Notes: generated by a model from the sequence alone, not told the origin. DNA of 64,000 nucleotides from UBA5336 sp964492485 (GCA_964492485.1 CAZBKM010000005.1:74028-138027), one strand, 5' to 3'; counted from the stretch's first letter, positions 1 through 9,151 are shown. Numbers and translations: made by a program.

Positions 1-1172
1 TAGCCAGACATGCCACCCACCGGTCCGGTTCCGGCATCCCAGAGGTACAGGTCGCCGCTGGCCGCGGACACCGAGAAGGCCTGCGAATCGCGCGCGTTCA
101 GGCCGTTCATGTTGGGCACGTCGCCCACGGGGATCTGGTAAAGGGTGCGGCGAAGTCCGGTGTCGTAAATGGCCTGGAGGAAGCCGCGCTCGTCGACCTC
201 CACCGTTTGCAGATCGCCGATGGGCGCCCCGTCCTTGGTGATCTCGGTCGGAGCGAACGGCGCGGACAGTTGCGTGATGCCGACCGTATCGCCTGGCCGT
301 CCGATGGCAACATCGACGGGCCCGTGGTTGAGGGTCAGGGACACGCGTCCGGTCGCCGCGTCATAAGCCGCCCCCCCGCCTGCCGTCACGCTTGCGATCC
401 GGCCGCCATTGGCAGGCGTGTCGCTGAAGGTGATGTCAAGGTTGCCGATGGAGGCAGCGGGATCGCCCGCGCCGTCGAAGATTTCCACGGTCCAGTTGTT
501 GGACGGCGGATCGCCCGCTGCAGGGACCGTGGGCGTGAATTCCATGGTCAAAGTCTGCGGTCGACCGAGATTGTCGAAATACTCAATCGGCACGCTGTAG
601 GCGTCTCCGGATCCACCGGCAAGCGTCGCATCGGCGGGCAGGTTAATGCCGAGTTCGATGTTTTCCGTCGGTGCCGCGGTGAAGCGCGAAACGGACACAT
701 TCACCGGTTCCAGGTTCACGCCGCTGTTTCGGCTGACATTGCCAATCTCGCCATCGGCATTGGCTTCCCAGCCCAGCAGGAAGAGCCCACTCTGTGTGCG
801 TAGATAGCCGTTTTCGTCGGCGTAGAAGGAGCCGGTCGGCGTCAGCATCAGGTCCCGCTCCGTCGACAGGGCGTTCACCCCCTGAATGTCCGTCACCGGC
901 ATCAGGCCGCGCCCGGCCACCGCCAGGTCCGTGGCGTTGCCCGTGGAGATCAGGGACCCGGTCGCGGCCACATCCTTGAACGTGTCGACCTTGACGCCCC
1001 CCGCGGAGTAGGCGGACGTCTGTTGCTCCACCACCAGGCTGGAGAACTCCGCCTGGCTGCGCTTGTAGCCGTAGGTCGCAGAGTTGGCGATGTTGTCGGA
1101 AATCGTTGACAGCCGCGTGGCGTTGGCATTCAGGCCCATCACGCCCGCGTTCAGTGACGCAGAAATGCTCAT
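1..1172 (-). CDS. flgE: Flagellar hook protein FlgE, C-terminus cut off by the window edge
   Basis: Builds the curved hook that joins the flagellar rod to the filament outside the cell. The reading frame opens at ATG 1172 and stays open to base 1, giving 390 residues without a stop. Residues 1-40 carry the rod/hook N-terminal signature (ISDNIANSATYGYK), followed by a FlgE-type central region. The C-terminal hook domain lies beyond the left edge. A CtrA-like site sits about 50 bases upstream, and motB lies upstream on the same strand. Identification is firm as a hook/basal-body family member and good for FlgE specifically, because flgF and flgG are present separately. Confidence 0.9.
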   Translation of the reverse strand, partial: MSISASLNAGVMGLNANATRLSTISDNIANSATYGYKRSQAEFSSLVVEQQTSAYSAGGVKVDTFKDVAATGSLISTGNATDLAVAGRGLMPVTDIQGVNALSTERDLMLTPTGSFYADENGYLRTQSGLFLLGWEANADGEIGNVSRNSGVNLEPVNVSVSRFTAAPTENIELGINLPADATLAGGSGDAYSVPIEYFDNLGRPQTLTMEFTPTVPAAGDPPSNNWTVEIFDGAGDPAASIGNLDITFSDTPANGGRIASVTAGGGAAYDAATGRVSLTLNHGPVDVAIGRPGDTVGITQLSAPFAPTEITKDGAPIGDLQTVEVDERGFLQAIYDTGLRRTLYQIPVGDVPNMNGLNARDSQAFSVSAASGDLYLWDAGTGPVGGMSG

Positions 1173-1220
1173 GTCGGTTTGCTCCTGCTGACCGGACAGG
1201 GGCAATCTGGCGGGCCTTTG

Positions 1221-1236
1221 GTTAACAAGCCCATAA
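1221..1236 (-). promoter_or_regulatory. CtrA-like binding site upstream of flgE
   Basis: Read on the minus strand the site is TTAT, seven bases, then TTAAC. It matches the CtrA consensus TTAA-N7-TTAAC at all but one half-site base. It lies between motB and flgE, pointing at flgE. A further TTAA is at 1243-1246. Confidence 0.5.
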
Positions 1237-1252
1237 TCTACGTTAAGACGGG

Positions 1253-2125
1253 CTACTCCGTCAGGATGGTGATCGATATCCGTCGGTTCTGCGCGGCAGC
1301 GGGATTGGCCGGAACGAGCGGGTCGGTGTCGGCCTTGCCGGAGACTTCGACGATCCTCGACGGTTCGAGCCCGTTTTCGGTCAGGAGACGCCGGGCGGTA
1401 TTCGCCCGATCTGCCGACAGATCCCAATTGTCGTAATCTGCACGTCCGCGATACGGACGGTTGTCGGTGTGGCCGACGATCTTGATCTCGTTCTCGAAGC
1501 CGCCGAACGTCCCCGACACGCTCGAGAGCAACTTGCCGAGCAGCAATGACGGCTCGCTCTGGCCCAGTTCGAACAGGGGTTCGCGCTCGGAATCGGTGAT
1601 CTCCAGGACGATTCCTTCCGGCGACATCTTGATCAGGAGGTGTTCGGAGACACGCTGTCCGTCCTCGCTGAGGCCCGAGCGCATGTCCTCGAGGTTTCGG
1701 GCGATCTCTGTTCGCTCGGTGTTCGGCGTCGAGGCGGCGTCGTCATTCGGCGCCTGGCGCCCCTTTTCCGGGTAGAGCTGGTCATTCGGAAAGGCGACGC
1801 TCTTCTCGCGCTGAGCGCCTGTCCCCATCTTCGCATAGGTTTGTTCGGAAAAGATCGACGACCCGTTCAGACCGTCGGCGCCGCCGCCGGAAATCCGGCT
1901 GATCGGAATCGTCGGGTTGAAGTAGTCCGAGATCCCCTTGCGCTGCTCCTCGGTGGTCGCGTTCAGAAGCCACATCAGCAGAAAGAACGCCATCATCGCA
2001 GTGACGAAGTCGGCATAGGCCACCTTCCAGGCCCCGCCATGGTGCCCGTCGGCCTTGTGGACCTTCTTCCGCTTGATGATCGTCGGCGCCACGTCTGTGG
2101 CTTGGTTAACGTCCATCTGCCCCAC
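1253..2125 (-). CDS. motB: Flagellar motor stator protein MotB
   Basis: Peptidoglycan-anchored half of the proton-driven stator that works with MotA. A single membrane helix at about residues 36-54 follows a basic N-terminus and contains Asp39 in the sequence AYADFVTAMMAFF, the position expected for the proton-carrying aspartate. Residues about 190-290 form an OmpA-like peptidoglycan-binding domain (VGHTDNRPYRG, then NWDLSADRA). The 290-residue length is usual. The frame opens with GTG at 2125; an ATG at 2116 behind a G-rich stretch is an equally good start. Unlike many bacteria, motA is not adjacent on the same strand but lies divergently beyond a FliM-like gene. Confidence 0.93.
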   Translation of the reverse strand: MGQMDVNQATDVAPTIIKRKKVHKADGHHGGAWKVAYADFVTAMMAFFLLMWLLNATTEEQRKGISDYFNPTIPISRISGGGADGLNGSSIFSEQTYAKMGTGAQREKSVAFPNDQLYPEKGRQAPNDDAASTPNTERTEIARNLEDMRSGLSEDGQRVSEHLLIKMSPEGIVLEITDSEREPLFELGQSEPSLLLGKLLSSVSGTFGGFENEIKIVGHTDNRPYRGRADYDNWDLSADRANTARRLLTENGLEPSRIVEVSGKADTDPLVPANPAAAQNRRISITILTE

Positions 2126-2203
2126 CGTTCTGTGATCGGTGCATGATTAGCAGGGCGTACTGAAGGAATTATCCCTAACGGACCTCCACATTCGGGCTAG
2201 TCG

Positions 2204-2219
2204 ATAATCTTTTGTAAAC
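2204..2219 (+). promoter_or_regulatory. Weak CtrA-like site between motB and the FliM-like gene
   Basis: ATAA, seven bases, TAAAC: two half-site differences from TTAA-N7-TTAAC. It lies in the 127-base divergent region about 35 bases before the FliM-like start. Listed only because stronger sites precede other flagellar units. Confidence 0.25.
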
Positions 2220-2252
2220 CGTTGCAGCACATCCGTTCAGACATACGCAGCA

Positions 2253-3185
2253 ATGCGAGTCTCGGGGACGATTGTGTCAACGGTTCTGCGAAAGAAGATC
2301 GAGGCCGCCACGGGCATTCCGCCGTCGATCCTGAGGGCGCAAGCCTTCTGGGACGGGCTTGTGTCGGGCGTTCGCACCTGGGCCGGCGCTAGCCTCGGCG
2401 CGGAGGCGGAGGTGCGCGTCGGTGCCCGGCGAATAATGCCGGGTCCGGACATACCGATCATGTTCGAAGGCGGTTTCAGCCACATCTTTGCTGCCGATGT
2501 GGCGCCCGGCATCTGCGCAGTCTCCTTCGATGACGCCATCGTCCGTCTCAATGCATCGCAAAGGTTACAGCAGGACGTCGAGACCCTGGCCGACACGTCG
2601 GTGCTGTTTCTGCGCCTCCTGAGCGAGCAGCCGGCCGTCGACCTCTGGTCCCGGCTCGGCGGCCCCCTTCCCGGACATGCGCCGTCGGCCGGTATCGCGG
2701 CGCTGGCTGACTGGAAGGGTGCCAAAGGCGGCTTCGCGGACGGCACGCGCTACCTCCTGGCCGAATTGATGCTCGACCTGTCCGGGCAGACAGCCACCGT
2801 GACGCTTGTCCTGGACCTAGACTATGTCCAGCGTGTCAGCCGGGAAACGGGGCGACGCGGGGAAGATCGGGGGCAGGCGAGCGCCACCGCACGGGAAACA
2901 TTGAAGGACCGGGTACGGGCGACAGCCGTGACCATCGATGCGGTTATCGACAGGCTGGCGCTCACCCTTGGCGAGTGTGCGGATCTGAAGGTCGGCCAGG
3001 TCCTGCCGCTGGCTGAAGCCGACCCGTCGCGCCTGTCGCTGATGGCGGAAACCATCGACGGATCCGTCGAGATCGGAACCGGCGAGTTAGGAGTTCTGAA
3101 ACAGCAACGGGCTTTAAAGCTGACAACATCGGTCAGTGCGTCCTTCGCCCGGGACATCTCGGGCGCCCCGAGGCGCACGCCGTGA
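2253..3185 (+). CDS. fliM: FliM-like flagellar motor switch protein
   Basis: Probable component of the cytoplasmic C-ring that sets rotation and torque. The C-terminal 75 residues (about 225-300) look like the SpoA/FliN-FliM fold: a hydrophobic strand, then LKVGQVLPLAEADPS, then a predicted strand pair. The middle (about 110-215) is compatible with the FliM central domain. The N-terminal CheY-binding peptide of classical FliM is not visible; the protein starts directly with MRVSGTIVSTVLRKK. The order fliM-motA-x-flgF is known from rhizobial flagellar clusters, which supports FliM over FliN. The start is ATG 2253 with no strong ribosome site. motA follows 28 bases downstream. Confidence 0.7.
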   Translation: MRVSGTIVSTVLRKKIEAATGIPPSILRAQAFWDGLVSGVRTWAGASLGAEAEVRVGARRIMPGPDIPIMFEGGFSHIFAADVAPGICAVSFDDAIVRLNASQRLQQDVETLADTSVLFLRLLSEQPAVDLWSRLGGPLPGHAPSAGIAALADWKGAKGGFADGTRYLLAELMLDLSGQTATVTLVLDLDYVQRVSRETGRRGEDRGQASATARETLKDRVRATAVTIDAVIDRLALTLGECADLKVGQVLPLAEADPSRLSLMAETIDGSVEIGTGELGVLKQQRALKLTTSVSASFARDISGAPRRTP

Positions 3186-3213
3186 CGGGTGAAGTGGTGA
3201 GTGGAGGCTTGAG

Positions 3214-4080
3214 GTGAACGCGATTGGCGGATTGGCGATTACGCTCGTCATGGTGTTCGGCGGCTACCTGCTGGCGGGCGGCAAGATGGAAATCATCACG
3301 CATGCGCTGCCCTTCGAGATGATGATGATCGGCGGCGCCGCAATGGGTGCCTTCGTGGCGGCCAACAATATCGAGACGATCAAGCATACGGCTGGCGACG
3401 TCGTCGCCGCCTTCACGGGTCCCAAATGGAAGAAGTCGGACTATCAGGACCTGCTCTGCCTGATGCACGAACTGCTCAATATCCTGAAAGAGAACCCGGT
3501 CGATATCGAGGCGCACATCGAAAAGCCCCAGGAATCGAGCATCTTCACGAAGTATCCCAAGATCCTGAAGGACCACGCCGCGATCGAGATGATCTGCGAC
3601 ACCATACGGTCCTTCCTGATGAATTTCGACAATGTCCACCAGGTCGAGGAACTGCTTGAGAAGCAGCTCGACGCCCTCATGGAAGAGCGTCAGCACGGGG
3701 CGCATGCCTTGCAGACCATGGCGGATGCGCTGCCCGCCCTGGGCATCGTCGCCGCGGTGCTGGGCGTGATCAAGACCATGGCATCCATCGACAAGCCGCC
3801 GGAGATCCTGGGCGGAATGATCGGTGGTGCGCTGGTCGGAACCTTCCTTGGCGTGTTCCTCGCCTATGGCGTTGTCGGGCCCTTTGCCCAGAAGGTGAAG
3901 CAGATACGGCTCGAGGAACACTTCTTCTACTCGATGATCGGTGAGGTGCTGGTCTCCAACCTGCACCGCAATCCCGTGAACATCTGCGTCGAAGTGGCCC
4001 GCCGCCATGCGCCAACGCGTGTGCGGCCCTCCTTCGACGAGGTCGAGCAAGCGATCAGGGAGTTGAAGCGCGCCGCATGA
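3214..4080 (+). CDS. motA: Flagellar motor stator protein MotA
   Basis: Inner-membrane proton-channel subunit of the stator. The 288 residues show the MotA pattern: two N-terminal helices (residues about 1-25 and 30-50), a long cytoplasmic loop rich in charged residues, and two C-terminal helices containing ADALPALGIVAAVLGVIKTM and GGMIGGALVGTFLGVFLAYG, which carry the conserved prolines and glycines of the family. Translation starts at GTG 3214 behind GGAGG. The last four bases (ATGA) overlap the start of the next gene, so the two are translationally coupled. Confidence 0.96.
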   Translation: MNAIGGLAITLVMVFGGYLLAGGKMEIITHALPFEMMMIGGAAMGAFVAANNIETIKHTAGDVVAAFTGPKWKKSDYQDLLCLMHELLNILKENPVDIEAHIEKPQESSIFTKYPKILKDHAAIEMICDTIRSFLMNFDNVHQVEELLEKQLDALMEERQHGAHALQTMADALPALGIVAAVLGVIKTMASIDKPPEILGGMIGGALVGTFLGVFLAYGVVGPFAQKVKQIRLEEHFFYSMIGEVLVSNLHRNPVNICVEVARRHAPTRVRPSFDEVEQAIRELKRAA

Positions 4081-5858
4081 GGTTTGCCACGTCCCCGCTC
4101 CTGACCGTCCTGCTGCTGCTGGCACCCGTCTGGGCGGCCGGTACGGCCGGCTCCGACGAGGCCGAGCGTGAGACACGGGCCAGTGAGGATGCGGAAGCCC
4201 TGGCGAACGATCTCGACCGGGTCCTGCAAGAGGCCATGAGCCAGGGGCTCCTGTCGCCGGTGCGGCCGGCTACGGGCGATCCCGCAGGGCGCGATGAGGG
4301 CGTCCCTGGATCCCCGCCAACCCAACCGCAGGCGGCCGTGGACGTTCCGCCCATCCTCCCCAGGGCCCGTGTCGATTGTGGACAGCCCTTTCCGCTGGAC
4401 TTTGACGGCTATCAGGGACTGACGCGGTATCAGGAGATCTACGATTTCCGGGCCAACCCGGACGCGCCCGAGGCCCAGTCCGACAGCCTTGGCCAGGCGA
4501 TGCTGGCCAAGGCCTATCTCGCCCTAGGCCTGACAGCCGAAGCCCTGATGACGCTCGGCGATGACGACAGCCCGCGGGCCATGGCCCTGCGCAAGGCTGC
4601 CCGTCTGGTCGAGGGCAAGTCGGCGCCCGACACGGATTTTTTCAGGGAGTTCGCCGCGTGTCATGAGCGGGGCCGACTCTGGCTGGCGCTTGCCCTGCTC
4701 TCCGAAGGCGAAGCGGATGGCGCGGCCCTTCTCAATGCCAATCTCGGCGACTTCCGTCAGTTACCCCTGCGTCTGAGAATCGAGGCGGCGGCCCTCGCCG
4801 TACCGAAGCTCGATGCGCTGTCGGAACCGGTCATCTCTCAGAAGATGATGGCTGACTTCACACCCGAAGAGATCGAGAGCTCGGCCGAACTTCAGTTCAA
4901 GCTTGCGCTGGCCCGCTTGAATTCCGGTGAAGATGCCGCCGAGGAGGTCGTTCGCGGCTTCCTCAACCAGCCTCCGTACCAGGAAGAGGCCCTGGCGGCG
5001 ATGTTGCGGCGGGGCCACGATGTGGAGATGGGCGATCCAGAGATCATGCTTGATGGCCTGATGACGCAGATCCGTAAGGCGGAGCGCGACGAGGACGTGG
5101 CCGCTACGGTCAGCTTCGCGCTCAAGACGTTCAGCGCCCGTGCCGAATACGATCGGATCCTGGAGCTGGCGCGGATGCCCGTACTGCAACGCAAGCCCGT
5201 ACAGGACATGATCCGGCTGCATGCCGTTGCGGCGTTTCGACGAGACCTGACAAGTGACGATCCCCTTCGCAATCTCACGGCCATTCGCGCGCTGGCCTCG
5301 CAGGAGGCCGCGCTGCTCGACGAGGCTGACGACCGTGATGGCTATTTCGACCTCGCTGCAGCGCGTGCCGAGCGGTTCGGGTTCCCGTCCCTGGCGGCAG
5401 ACCTGGCGGCCCGTATCGACGATGAGGCCGGCGGCGCCCGCTACACCGCCGAACGCGCCTATCGCGCGGGCGAATACGAGACGGTGTTCGCCATGGCTCG
5501 CCGCAACACCGAGGATGACCGGATCGCCCTGCTCGCCGCGCTCGGCGCCGTGCGCACAGGTGATGGTGCGGCGGTTTCGGACTTCCTGCCCCGCATATCG
5601 CAAGACCCTGCCAATGTCCTGCGCCTGATCGAGGCTGACGCGGACAGTGGTCACTGGGTCCTGCCCGAGGCCTGGTTCGAAACGGCCACCCGCCTGGAGG
5701 CGCCGGCGCAGCGCCAGCGAGTGGCGCGTGTGCTTGCCATGCGCGATGGCGCCAGGGGCAGGCAGGAGGCACCGTCCGAGATGTCGATCGCCGAAATCGG
5801 TGACGCGCTCGCGCGTAGCGAGGCGGTCCTCAACACGCTGGGAAAGGAGACTTTCTGA
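4077..5858 (+). CDS. Exported protein of unknown function in the flagellar operon (MotC-like by position)
   Basis: I do not recognise a family with confidence. The 593-residue product begins with a signal peptide (MRFATSPLLTVLLLLAPVWAAG), then a low-complexity acidic linker to about residue 95, then an almost entirely helical, Ala/Leu/Glu-rich body that looks like TPR-type or Sel1-type repeats. Two cysteines (near residues 100 and 198) could pair in the periplasm. It overlaps motA by four bases and flgF by one, so it is certainly in the stator/rod operon. Rhizobia carry the periplasmic motility protein MotC, which stabilises MotB, near their stator genes; a similar role is an inference from location and export only. 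Confidence 0.6.
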   Translation: MRFATSPLLTVLLLLAPVWAAGTAGSDEAERETRASEDAEALANDLDRVLQEAMSQGLLSPVRPATGDPAGRDEGVPGSPPTQPQAAVDVPPILPRARVDCGQPFPLDFDGYQGLTRYQEIYDFRANPDAPEAQSDSLGQAMLAKAYLALGLTAEALMTLGDDDSPRAMALRKAARLVEGKSAPDTDFFREFAACHERGRLWLALALLSEGEADGAALLNANLGDFRQLPLRLRIEAAALAVPKLDALSEPVISQKMMADFTPEEIESSAELQFKLALARLNSGEDAAEEVVRGFLNQPPYQEEALAAMLRRGHDVEMGDPEIMLDGLMTQIRKAERDEDVAATVSFALKTFSARAEYDRILELARMPVLQRKPVQDMIRLHAVAAFRRDLTSDDPLRNLTAIRALASQEAALLDEADDRDGYFDLAAARAERFGFPSLAADLAARIDDEAGGARYTAERAYRAGEYETVFAMARRNTEDDRIALLAALGAVRTGDGAAVSDFLPRISQDPANVLRLIEADADSGHWVLPEAWFETATRLEAPAQRQRVARVLAMRDGARGRQEAPSEMSIAEIGDALARSEAVLNTLGKETF

Positions 5859-6571
5859 TGTCGAATGCCGTCTACGCCTCCCTCGCGCGCCAGCAGGGCC
5901 TCATGCAGGAACTGCAACTCGTCGCCAACAACATCGCCAATGCCAGCACCACCGGATACAAGTCCGACCGGGCAATCTTCGCCGAGATGGTTGTCGGCAC
6001 CGGCGCGGAGACACCCTCCCTCTCCATGGGCAGCCTGGCGGCACACAATTTCCAGCTTGAGCAGGGGGCCCTCGATGTGACGGGGGCGACCTTCGACCTC
6101 GCCATCCAGGGCGACGGCTTTTTCGCCATCGAGACACCGGCCGGACAGCGTCTGACCCGGGCCGGACATTTCATGCGCTCACCCGACAGCCAGCTTGTCG
6201 ACCCGCAGGGCCATCCCGTGCTGGGGGCCGGTGGCAATCCGATCACGATCCCGGAGGATGCCGCAGCGATCTCGATCGCGGCCGATGGCAGCCTGTCTGC
6301 GGATGGGGAGCTGATCGACCAGGTCGGTGTGTTCCTGCCGCAGGGCCAACTGCGCCGGGATTCCAACACCTATTTCGAGGCCCCCGACGGCACCCTTCCG
6401 GCCGAACGTCCGAACGTGGTTCAGGGGGCCCTGGAGAAATCGAATGTCTCGCCCGTGCTGGAAGTCGCCAGGATGATCGACGTCCAGCGGGCCTATGAGG
6501 CGGGCCAGGCCCTCCTGGAGCGGGAGGACCAGCGGATCACGCAACTGATCCAGTCCCTTAGGAACCAGTAG
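5858..6571 (+). CDS. flgF: Proximal rod protein FlgF
   Basis: Rod component of the flagellar basal body. The 237-residue protein has the N-terminal rod motif (LVANNIANASTTGYKSDR), the central FlgE/F/G-type region (FDLAIQGDGFFAIETPAG) and the C-terminal helix (EVARMIDVQRAYEAGQ). It is shorter than FlgG and ends with the FlgF-like QLIQSLRN. The start ATG overlaps the preceding stop codon by one base (TGATG), and flgG follows after 30 bases with its own ribosome site. Confidence 0.94.
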   Translation: MSNAVYASLARQQGLMQELQLVANNIANASTTGYKSDRAIFAEMVVGTGAETPSLSMGSLAAHNFQLEQGALDVTGATFDLAIQGDGFFAIETPAGQRLTRAGHFMRSPDSQLVDPQGHPVLGAGGNPITIPEDAAAISIAADGSLSADGELIDQVGVFLPQGQLRRDSNTYFEAPDGTLPAERPNVVQGALEKSNVSPVLEVARMIDVQRAYEAGQALLEREDQRITQLIQSLRNQ

Positions 6572-6601
6572 AGCAGGAAGCCGCAGCGAAGGAGTCGCGC
6601 C

Positions 6602-7387
6602 GTGAAATCCCTACAGATCGCCGCCACGGGCATGGCTGCCCAACAGATGCGCGTCGACGTGATCTCGAACAACATCGCCAACATGAGTACGGCCTCCTAC
6701 CGGCCACGCACGGCGGAGTTCTCGGATCTCATGTACCAGCAGGTGCTGACGCCAGGCACAATCACCTCCCAGGTGGGCACAATCGTGCCGGCGGGCATCC
6801 AGCTTGGCACGGGGGTCCGACCGTCGACGGTTTCCATGGAGGTGACGCAGGGGTCCCTGCGCCAGACCGGCGGTGAGCTGGATCTGGCCATTGACGGCAC
6901 CGGATTCCTGGAAGTGACCCTGCCGTCCGGTGAGAGCGCCTATACGCGCGACGGCAAGCTGAACCGCAGCCCCGAGGGCGAGATCGTCACCATGGACGGT
7001 TACCCGCTCGCCGATGGCATCGCGATCCCCGAGGATGCGCGCCGGATCTCGATCAGCCGTGACGGCGAGGTGGTCGCCTATTTCGACAATGAGACCCAGG
7101 GCCAGCCGATCGGGACGATCTCCATCGTACGTTTCGTGAACGAGAAGGGTCTGGAAGCCATGGGCGACAACATGTTCCGGGAGACCGAGGCTGCGGGAGC
7201 GCCCAACCGGCTTGTTCCCGGCACGCAGGGCACCGGCATCCTGCGCCAGGGTTTCCTCGAGGACTCCGCCGTCGACGTGGTCAAGGAAATCTCCGACCTG
7301 ATCGAAGCCCAGCGCGGCTACGAGCTCAACTCGAAGGTCATCACGGCCTCCGACGAGATGCTCGCCGCGACCACGCGGGTGAGATAG
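6602..7387 (+). CDS. flgG: Distal rod protein FlgG
   Basis: Forms the distal rod that crosses the periplasm. The 261 residues show MKSLQIAATGMAAQQMRV and SNNIANMSTASYRPR at the N-terminus, LDLAIDGTGFLEVTLPSG in the middle and EISDLIEAQRGYELNSKVI at the C-terminus, all FlgG hallmarks. Translation starts at GTG 6602 behind AAGGAG. flgA starts four bases after the stop. Confidence 0.96.
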   Translation: MKSLQIAATGMAAQQMRVDVISNNIANMSTASYRPRTAEFSDLMYQQVLTPGTITSQVGTIVPAGIQLGTGVRPSTVSMEVTQGSLRQTGGELDLAIDGTGFLEVTLPSGESAYTRDGKLNRSPEGEIVTMDGYPLADGIAIPEDARRISISRDGEVVAYFDNETQGQPIGTISIVRFVNEKGLEAMGDNMFRETEAAGAPNRLVPGTQGTGILRQGFLEDSAVDVVKEISDLIEAQRGYELNSKVITASDEMLAATTRVR

Positions 7388-7391
7388 CGCC

Positions 7392-7799
7392 ATGGCCATG
7401 CTTGCTGCCGCCGGCCTGACCGTCCTCCTCGCCATGGGGGGCCAGTCGGGCCTCGTCGCCACCGATGTCATCCGCGCTGGTGACACGATTTCCGCCAGCA
7501 ATGTCGCCAGCGCAGACGGCCAGATGAGCGCCGGCGACCGCGCCCTGATCGGCCGGGAAGTCCACCGAACGGTCTATGAGGGCCAGGCCATCGATCCTGA
7601 CAACACCCGTGCCGCCCGCCTGGTAAAGCGCAACCAGATGGTCACCGTGAAATACATCAAGGGCCCGCTGGAAATCAGCACCACGGGCCGCGCCATGGGC
7701 GAAGCCGCCGCCCAGGAGCCGGTCACCGTCATGAACCTGAAATCGCGCGAACTGGTCCACGGTGTCGTGCAGGACTCCGGATGGGTGCTTGCCCAATGA
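7392..7799 (+). CDS. flgA: P-ring assembly chaperone FlgA (short form)
   Basis: Periplasmic chaperone for building the FlgI P-ring. The 135-residue product starts with a signal peptide (about residues 1-22) and then has an SAF-type domain: VIRAGDTISASNVASADG, then ALIGREVHRTVYEGQAI, and the C-terminal FlgA segment VTVKYIKGPLEISTTGRAM with VMNLKSRELVHGVV. Enterobacterial FlgA is longer; the short form is common in alphaproteobacteria. Its stop overlaps the flgH start (ATGA). The partner flgI is not in this window. Confidence 0.93.
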   Translation: MAMLAAAGLTVLLAMGGQSGLVATDVIRAGDTISASNVASADGQMSAGDRALIGREVHRTVYEGQAIDPDNTRAARLVKRNQMVTVKYIKGPLEISTTGRAMGEAAAQEPVTVMNLKSRELVHGVVQDSGWVLAQ

Positions 7800-8500
7800 A
7801 AACCGCCATCTATACGAGTGCCCTCGCCCTTGCCGTGTCCGCCTGTGCCAGCGGTGCAGGCAGCGAACCCGAGCGCATCTACATGCCCTACGGACCCTCA
7901 CAGGCGCCAGCGGAGGGGCCTGCCGCTGCAAGCACGGCCGAAACGGGGTCGCTCTGGGACACCTCCCCGAATGCGCTGCTCGCCCTGCGCCGCGCCAAGG
8001 ATGTCGGCGACCTCCTGACGGTGGTCGTGCAGATGAACGACCAGGCCAGCCTGGAGTCTTCGCTGTCGCGGAACCGGTCCACCGACGACAATCTCGACAT
8101 TCGCGCGCTGCTTGGCTTGCCGGACCTTGCGGGTGCCGCGCTTCCGAACGGCGCCAGCGTGTCTCCCGCCATCGATTTCGGCCGCCAGTCGAACCTGAAT
8201 GGTGGGGGCAGCGTCGAACGGGCCGAACAGGTTGCGTTCCGCCTCGCTGCCAGGGTCATCGGCGTCGAGCCGAATGGCAACCTGATCATTCAGGGCTACC
8301 AGCAGACACTGGTCAGCAACGAGGTGCGTTATCTGAGCGTGTCGGGCGTGATCCGCTCCCAGGACATCACCCGGACCAACACCGTGTCCTATGACAAGAT
8401 CGCCGATGCCCAATTCTCCTATGTCAGCGAAGGCGAAGCGACCGGGGCGGTGGGCCGGAGGGCCGCGCCCAAGGTCCTCGACCGCTACGTTCCCTTCTGA
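7796..8500 (+). CDS. flgH: L-ring lipoprotein FlgH
   Basis: Outer-membrane ring of the basal body. ATG 7796 is preferred because it overlaps the flgA stop (ATGA) and gives a clean lipoprotein signal, MKTAIYTSALALAVSAC, with lipidated Cys17; the longer frame from 7781 would add five residues. Family motifs include GDLLTVVVQMNDQASLE near the first third, LNGGGSVERAEQVAFRLAARV in the middle and GNLIIQGYQQTLVSNEVRY and VSGVIRSQDITRTNTV towards the end. 234 residues is normal for FlgH. Confidence 0.95.
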   Translation: MKTAIYTSALALAVSACASGAGSEPERIYMPYGPSQAPAEGPAAASTAETGSLWDTSPNALLALRRAKDVGDLLTVVVQMNDQASLESSLSRNRSTDDNLDIRALLGLPDLAGAALPNGASVSPAIDFGRQSNLNGGGSVERAEQVAFRLAARVIGVEPNGNLIIQGYQQTLVSNEVRYLSVSGVIRSQDITRTNTVSYDKIADAQFSYVSEGEATGAVGRRAAPKVLDRYVPF

Positions 8501-8575
8501 CGTGGCCGTGGTCCCGATGATCCCGTCACGCTTGGCCTGGAAACGCCTTGGATCCCTCTGCCGCCGGAGCTTGCC

Positions 8576-9151
8576 ATGAAGAACCTGGTCACTGCGCTGA
8601 TCGCGGTCGTCTGCATCGTTGCGGGCGGCGTGGTCGGCCATTTCCTCAAAGGGATGCTTGGCGGAAGCGAAGCGGCCGCAGCGTCGAGCCCGGCCCAGAT
8701 CGCACTCGAGGCGGAAACCAAGGCGAAGACATCCGCCAAGGGCGGGAACGGACATGGCGGCAAGGACGCGGCGAAGGCGCAGGGCGGGGGTCATGCCGGC
8801 GATGCATACGGGTCCGGATCATCCGGTAGCACGACCTACTACAAGTTCAGCCGAGAATTCGTCGTTCCGGTTCTGCGCGGTGGTCGGGTCAAGAGCCTTG
8901 TGATTCTGAACATCAATCTGGAAGTCGATCAGAAGATTTCTGGAGATCTGTTTTCACTGGACCCGAAGCTTCGCGATAACATCATGACCACGCTCATCAC
9001 GCTCAGCAATGATGGGCATACGTTCGAAACGATCACCGACGTCGAAAGCTATGAGACCGTCCGCAGCATGATCCTGATGAACCTCAAGAACGTGGTGCCC
9101 GAAGGCGTCCAGAATGTTCTCATCCTGGACATGGCAAAACAGGACGTGTGA
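8576..9151 (+). CDS. fliL: Flagellar basal-body protein FliL
   Basis: Membrane protein that surrounds the stator and supports torque. 191 residues: membrane helix at about 5-25, a glycine/lysine/alanine-rich periplasmic linker to about 80, then the stomatin-like FliL domain beginning YYKFSREFVVPVLRGGRV and continuing to the end. It is the last gene of the forward motA-to-fliL unit; flgD converges from the other side 67 bases away. The spacing from flgH (75 bases) includes a ribosome site, CCGGAG. Confidence 0.93.
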   Translation: MKNLVTALIAVVCIVAGGVVGHFLKGMLGGSEAAAASSPAQIALEAETKAKTSAKGGNGHGGKDAAKAQGGGHAGDAYGSGSSGSTTYYKFSREFVVPVLRGGRVKSLVILNINLEVDQKISGDLFSLDPKLRDNIMTTLITLSNDGHTFETITDVESYETVRSMILMNLKNVVPEGVQNVLILDMAKQDV

